Source: Epiperipatus broadwayi (lineage: Eukaryota; Onychophora; Udeonychophora; Euonychophora; Peripatidae). From it: a stretch of 64,000 nt of DNA. Shown piece by piece: positions 57,560 through 64,000 of the stretch. Position numbers and translations under genes: made by a program. Position 1 is the first letter of the stretch. Every line of letters starts with the position of its first letter. The notes under the pieces were generated by a model. That model was not told the DNA's origin and made no database searches. It saw only the letters and a program-made list of their open reading frames with translations. The stretch covers positions 494,132 to 558,131 of the forward strand of contig JAQFVV010006652.1 in assembly GCA_028023455.1 (NCBI GenBank). The letters run 5' to 3'.

Positions 57560-59265
57560 CCTATTGACTAAACACATAAATTTGGCCATTGGCAATCTGG
57601 TGTAATGTTCAGTGTATCCACCAGGTGGTATATTGCTGTTACTGCTTTTTTAAATAACATAATATGTAAGTGCAATTATAAAATATCTAACTCTTTACTT
57701 AATGAAAACATCTCCCACATCTCCTACATGGATGATGTGGTGGTGTTTCTCAAATCATATGAAGAAATAAACATCCTTGAAGGCCTATTACAGTAGTATG
57801 GCCAGACACATGGGCTTACGATTAACAGAAGCAAATCGGCAATTTGGAATATTAAAACAGCTAACAGGATAACAGGTTCATTATAAGCTATGCCTCAACC
57901 TTTCTTGGGATTCAATATGTCCCTATCCCCTATCGTAATGAGGATGGTAATACAACGAAGACTATTAAACAAAATGGACAACACTATAACATGCCTTTCA
58001 AGAATATACATAACCGCATTTGGAAAGGTATCACTCCTCAACTCCCTCATCCTTCCCAAGATCATATTATCTTGCAGGCTTTAAACCAACAGAAGCTTTC
58101 ATTAAAAAAGTAGAATCCCACTGTCTGCAACTCTGTAGAGGTGGGCACAGATCATTTATCAGTCTGCGCACCCTTCAAAAGCCAAAAAACATGAATGGAC
58201 TGAAACTGCATTCAATAAAAGTATTTGCAATACAGAGAACTTACAATATAATCTTTAAACTTTACTCTGACTGCAGGACCTTCCAATGTCCACTCCCCAA
58301 AGAACAAGTTCTTCCCACTGATAGACCACCCCCTCATGAGGTGCACTCCCATCTGGCTTCAAACACAGATCTCATACATTTTAGCTCACATCATACCTTC
58401 CACAACAATGTTCAGCTCAAAAATAATCTATTGGGAGGCCTTCAACCTATCCAACTCAAATACCCAGAAGGCACACACTTACCTCCCCATCGACATAAAC
58501 AAACTGCATAAACTAGCCTGTAGATTGAAATTGGCACCTAAATACACAGACTTCCTTCTCAAAATTAACCTTGGTAGCCTCTCCACCACTACATTTCTTA
58601 ATAAAAGAGCTCTTCCACATAGATCCTATCTGCTGTCTCTGTCTTTCCAGCCCAGAAGATATTGACCATATTCTTTGCCTTTGCCCAGTCTGGCAAGGAC
58701 TAAGGCAAAACATCCAGAAACACATTAAAAATAATGGTTAGGATCTAACATCACTTCAAGGGGTTTTAAATAGAGGCATTTTCACTGAAATCAGGCTTGC
58801 CACATACATAAACTTTGCCATCTGGTTGACCAGATGCAAGGTGATTTTTCAAAAATTACCATCTGATGAACTTAATAACTGCTTCCTCAACATAATTAAA
58901 AATATCCAAGAAACAGACAAGAGAGAGGCAGATCCATACCTGGCCATATTAACCTGGGAATTCACAACTGGCCTAAACAGCACCTGTCCATCCAACCCCT
59001 AAATAATTTATATGAAAATAACTATTAAGATTTAATAAAACCCTCCAACCATAGCTCACCAAAACAGGGCTTACTAACAATAATATTTCGTTATAGACTA
59101 GATGAATAATATATTCACCTTGCATCCACTGATTAATTTACAATTATACTGACTTTTGGATCATTCCTTCTTTGTATACATCACCCTGTAACCTCACCTA
59201 GTTAATTCTTGTTGTTTTTTTTTTGTATTCACCTATAGTCAAATAAAATTATCTTGAAAGAGAAT
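57560..59265 (+). mobile_element. Tx1/L1-like LINE, 3' half
   Basis: Starts inside the reverse transcriptase and runs through the C-terminal domain to a 3' UTR of about 260 bp with an AATAAA at about 59241. 5'-truncated, as is usual for LINEs. It may be the same broad family as the element at 1-2445, but the two cover different parts and cannot be aligned. Confidence 0.7.
57580..58999 (+). pseudogene. Tx1/L1-like ORF2 C-terminal half (frameshifted)
   Basis: Blocks in order and in shifting frames: ISYMDDVVVF (catalytic YxDD motif, 57715), the LGFNMS block, KVSLLNSLILPKIIL (thumb), GHRSFISLRTLQKPKNMNGL (58140-58200, an L1/Tx1-style block), then LACRLKLAPKYTDFLLKINL and CCLCLSSPEDIDHILCLCPV (58633-58692, the C-terminal Cys/His motif), ending FAIWLTRCK and TWEFTTGLNS before a stop at about 59000. 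Only a few frame breaks, so decay is moderate. Confidence 0.75.
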
Positions 59266-62200
59266 TATAAAATATATCTAAAAGTAGCCTTTAGCTGAGT
59301 AACCAAAATGTAAATATTACTAATTTAATACCAGACCAAAATAGTTATATAAATAAGATGGTTTTAGTTCAAATCTGTAAGACATTTGAAATTCTATCTA
59401 AATACAAAAATAATGGCTATTAATTTTAAAATTATAAATTTATTTCTTGAAATAATTAAAGTAGTTATATATATTGTAACCTAGTGTTATTGACACTTGG
59501 TTTATTTAGCATCATCTCCATAGGAAAACAATGCTATCCTTTTCTAGAAAATAAAAAAGTAAAATAGTAATAATATTAAGTGATTAATAAAATATGCTAT
59601 TACTCACTTTAACATGTTTTAAGCAAATAACTAATAAATTTGGTAATTTATTGTCATTTTTTGAAGAAGAGCAATTTAATATAGTATAAAAGCACATATT
59701 ATAAACAGTAATTGATTTTGGATGGGTAGAGGGGGAGAGTAGATGAGTATCTTATCATACAGCACAATAACTTCTGGTAGTTTTTAAATTATTTTAGACA
59801 ATAGTGTATACAGAATTATACATCACTAATAAACATTGTCAATTAAATGTATTTATTATTTTTCATTATTTGTCAAATTACCCAGTAATCTATTTAAATC
59901 ATACAGAAAAATATATGACTGTAATAAGTTTTTTTTTTTTTCCTTTCTTTTGTTTATGTATAATTAAATGATTTTTTCTCTGTAAGAGGTCGCTAAAACA
60001 AGACCGCCAAAAATTGCAGAAAGTTTAGTCTGACATTAGTTTTGCAAGAAGGAAGCAGTACTGAAATTTGGTAACAAAATTTTTTATATTTTTTTATTGC
60101 AGAAATAAATATAAGTCCAATAAATGTTTAATAATATCATGTGTGGCTAATCTTAATTGATAGGATATTCTGTTCTCTGTGACCATCTACCTATTTTAAA
60201 GCTTTTTATACTCAAAAATATACCATCATATGCTAAAGTTCAAAATGACCGTATTAACTACAGTAATCACGGAAAGCGTCATTATATTTAATTTAAGTAA
60301 TATAAGTCATTTCCAGAAAATAAACAATTATTTGTTAACTTTACCTTATTTAATAATTTTTTCTTGGTATAAAATAAAAATTATAATTAAGAGACATATT
60401 ATAAAAGTCAAAGGAAGTTAACGAGAAACATTCGCGCTCTTTCTAAACGAAATTGTCTGCGTTTAAAAATAATGTAAGCTCCCCACGTTAAAATATGTTT
60501 TATTCAATGAAAATTATCTAAAAATAATATTAATGATCAAGGATATTTATGTATGCACCTGTATATTTTTAAAAAAGAAAATATAAATTTTCTCAAGGCA
60601 AATATAGAAAATTTTATATGTGTGCATTTTACGGAGAATTCCTCATTAAAGACAAATTATAATTCCTAGAGTAGGAATAAAAACTACAAACATTAGTGAC
60701 TTAATTATAACCATAAAATAATATGTTATATTATACCTCAACTAGAGTCATTAAAACTTTATATCTACTTAAGTCAGCTGCAGTCCTTATAATAATAATA
60801 TTTTGGAAAAGTCGCGCATTAGTTTTATCCTTAAGCCAGCTAGCTATATAAAAATGATACGTATCGCCAATAGTAAACAGAAAAGAATTGTATATGTGAT
60901 CGTCAATCGTCAAATATTCGTCCTGTTAAATTATGTATTGTTTGTCTTGGATCCCAAAATTATATAAGTTAATTCAAGGAAGAGTTAACACCCAACGCTG
61001 ATATGTTTTCTTTGCTTGATTTATTAAATGCCCCAGAATGGAGGCAACGTTTATAGAAATGAAATAACAAAATGTGTTTCTTATTTTAAATTTTGCTTCG
61101 TGAACTACGAAAGGATCAAGTTCTTCATCTAGATAAATTGCCCAATGGAAAAACATTTTCTAGTGAAATAATAAGCACTTGTGAAGTAATGATTTTTTTT
61201 TTAATTTGTAAAATTATGTGTATTTTTTTTTTATCAACAGGTTAAAGGCTGTATATTCAAGTAGTATTTAAATGACCTTGTAATCTTAAAGGTATGTTTT
61301 CTTGTAATTATTCTAGGTTAATTTTATATTGGACATGGAACATTTTTTTTATAAAGTGTGTTTACTTATGATATGCATTATGGGTATAAATTTATATGTT
61401 AGATGCGTAAAAGTAGAAAAATTTAGATACTTACTAGGTAAAAATATCTAGTTAAAATTATCAGAAGTAATTAAAGAGAAGTGCTATACAAGATATTACT
61501 TATTTAAAGTTTGAAACAAATTTATACTATGTTAATTGCGGAATTTATTCCCAATTATTTTTTTTATTAACGCATTCACTTAATTTAGTTCAAAATACTA
61601 TATTACCAATTACTTGTTGAATGTTTCTTTGGCAAAGGCGAAAATTATTATGTTGTATTCTGTGTTATCCATTGAAGTCAGACGTTGATCTAAGTATACC
61701 CCGGAATATAAATTTTGTGTAATTAGTGTATTTGCTTGTCTTGCCCCGATATAGAATCAGCATATGCTTAAGATTCGCATTAGCAACAATTGTAATGTAT
61801 CTATTTTGAAGGATGAAAAATAATCTCCCCAAAAGCTTTATTTTCCATGAGGGAATAAATAAATCTAGAATTTGGGTATGGTTATAACCCTCATGATCGC
61901 TTCTCAGAGTTAGGACGATCAGCAATTTATACCGTATTGAGTTTATTTCGTTCGTTAAAATCCCATGAGAGGATTATAATTGGTGTGTGTTCCTATTATG
62001 CCCAGGTAAGAGGCAAGGACACACCAAACTATTTTAATGGAGTAGTTAACTCTACATATCTACGGTATTATTCCATATTCCTCATGAGAAAATAGAGATA
62101 ATTCCACCATGGAAGGTGATGAATATTGTGTTTTATTTAGAAAGTAATGGCAAGATAACGGGTATACTGGAGGTTAATTCTTTACGATCCATTTAGTATG

Positions 62201-64000
62201 AATAGCGTGCTAGTATATATGATCAATGTCTGGATCGTGCGACGGAATAGTGCGGGTAATCCACACGTAATTCAATGGAGAGAGTAAGTTTAAAATTGCG
62301 TGATTTAGAAATTTTTATTTGCCAATGGAGGGTTCAAATACTAGGTTTAATTCGAGTTAATTATTAAGTAGCACTCACAATATAACTTAGACTGAGAAAA
62401 ACAGTGTGTATAACAACTTCAGTTGTTATTAAGGTAAACATTAAAATAATAAGTGTAACTTCTGATAAATAACCCATAAATTATAATAAGTTATCTAAAT
62501 AAAAACTATTATTTAGTTAAAGATGAAATAATAATAATTGTTTGTACGCATTACCTAGAATCAGATTATTTTTATTTTAAAACAAATAGTTAGTTGATAA
62601 AGTTAAGCAGCCGTTCATATAATATACACTAAATGGATAAGTTAATGTATCGATAATAATATTCATTTTGTTATATTCAATTTGCATAAATGTTAAAAAG
62701 AAGATGAAGAAGTAGTTCGAATCCAAGTCTAAAAGCATAGACAAATTACTATTAGTTATATTTTGTTTTATCCATATGGGATCGAATAAATTGTATATGT
62801 TGTTTATTATGTTAATCATAAAGGATAGTTTTGTTAAACTATGATAAAAGATTAGAATGTTGTTAAAATTTAATAATAAATTATAGTCTTGTTACAAGCT
62901 GTTTTGAGTCATTTTTTCTTGTGTGCTAAATAAAAGTGTATCTGCATAATACTTGCAATACTTTCTTGAGTCCAAAATTATTTATGAAATCTCAAATTTA
63001 ATACACCAGATAGACAATTGTAGGCAGATCAAAATATTTCATTATATTTTTAATTTAATAAGAATTATTTATGGAATTGAAACTTCAGACCAGAACATTT
63101 TATTTTATGTGTGTGTAAAATCACTTTATTCCCAAACTAGTAGGTTTTGATTGCACATTGTTCCATACACATTTAAGTGAAGTGTCTAAGTATTAAATCT
63201 TAATTAAATTATTGTGTTGTCATGGATGATGGAGGGACACAAAAGCACCCTTGTCTTTTCATCATTCCGACTGAGATTCTGGATTGAAAAACGGCTGTAT
63301 TATTCAAAATTATGCGTTGTTATTGAATAGAGTCATCATCTCGTTAAATCTTATAATAGTTGATATGTGGATGAAGACACCTGGAATTTAAATAAGTTAA
63401 ATGTTTCCTATAGCCGACCAGAATGTCAGTCATATGCGACAACACAATACTGCCGAGCAATTTATTAAATATATCAGAGAACCCTGAGATTAGTGTCATT
63501 ATTATAAGTGCTTTTAAATTAAGAATGGATTAATTATGATCAATATTACAAGCGTGGCATGGCTAAAGAGATAGAAATTTCTAATTGTATAATAATAAAA
63601 TATTGAGATCATATTGGCAAATTGCTGAATGTTTTGTTTTAGTCAGTAATATTAACAATGAAATAAAATCATCATCATCATTGTCGAACAGTGCCAGTAC
63701 TTACAGCTCAGAGAATGTGTTTTGGATAGAGAAAGAATGTTAGTTTATTTTAAAAAAATTTTTAAATTTATTTTATTAATGATAATTATTTTTTTTAATT
63801 CTATCTCTGTCTGAACTGCGTATCTCTGTAGCTGAATTATATAACTAACCCAACGTCGAGCTATATTATATTATATTATCTTAGGAGGCAATAGAAGGTT
63901 GCCACCGTCCTATATGGAAGCGTCCGCATTCCCTTGATGGAATGAGCCCGTTTATTTTTTGATAATAGAAAAGTCCTTCTTTTGATAGGTTAGAATATAT
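59266..64000. other. AT-rich region without recognised genes
   Basis: No transposon protein, SINE or ribozyme core seen. Some stretches (about 60420-60490, 61660-62340 and 63840-64000) are less AT-rich and look like unique sequence, but short frames there have no signature. A small (ATC)n run lies near 63669. Confidence 0.55.

Noticed and set aside
58513-58725. Minus-strand 70-residue frame
   Set aside because: Antisense of the Tx1/L1-like ORF2 C-terminus.

Overview
The window looks like non-coding, strongly AT-rich nuclear DNA of an invertebrate animal. No operons or bacterial-style gene packing are present, microsatellites are frequent, and almost every coding trace belongs to a transposable element. 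The animal assignment rests on retroelement types (Tx1/L1-like and RTE-like LINEs, a Ty3/Gypsy-type LTR element, a Penelope-like element, tRNA-derived SINEs) and on a titin/twitchin-type muscle protein segment captured by the LTR element. I cannot name the lineage, and I see no intact host gene.

Layout. 1-2.4 kb: Tx1/L1-like LINE on the minus strand (ORF1 with a zinc knuckle, start of ORF2 with an AP endonuclease), abutting a 172-bp (TTA)n array. 3-8 kb: two diverged direct repeats around gag-like debris. 8.0-8.8 kb: Penelope-like remnant with GIY-YIG endonuclease traces and inverted arms carrying hammerhead-ribozyme-like cores. 9-22 kb: AT-rich filler with SINEs, small hairpin elements, copies of a short retroposon (called X here) and one orphan ORF. 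22.7-33.6 kb: an LTR retrotransposon with about 4-kb LTRs and a 3-kb interior. 33.8-37.3 kb: a decayed RTE-like LINE with a SINE and a tandem hammerhead element inserted in it, flanked by two copies of a second ribozyme-bearing family (Y). 38-51 kb: LINE remnants, more X and Y copies, SINEs and palindromes, ending in a fairly young RTE-like LINE. 51.3-54.9 kb: two inverted copies of an LTR-like repeat. 57.6-59.3 kb: 3' half of a Tx1/L1-like LINE. 59.3-64 kb: AT-rich sequence with no recognisable gene.

Two themes stand out. First, the LTR element keeps its LTRs, a Lys-type primer binding site, a gag-like coiled-coil start and the end of integrase, but most of gag-pol is replaced by an in-frame Ig-FN3-Ig segment resembling titin/twitchin/MyBP-C. 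This resembles retroviral transduction of a cellular gene. Second, several unrelated-looking small retroelements carry type I hammerhead ribozyme cores: Penelope arms, family X (short retroposons with 11-15 bp target duplications) and family Y (tRNA-like ends plus a canonical core). One Y-related copy is a 413-bp tandem repeat inserted within a LINE, the arrangement expected of a retrozyme.
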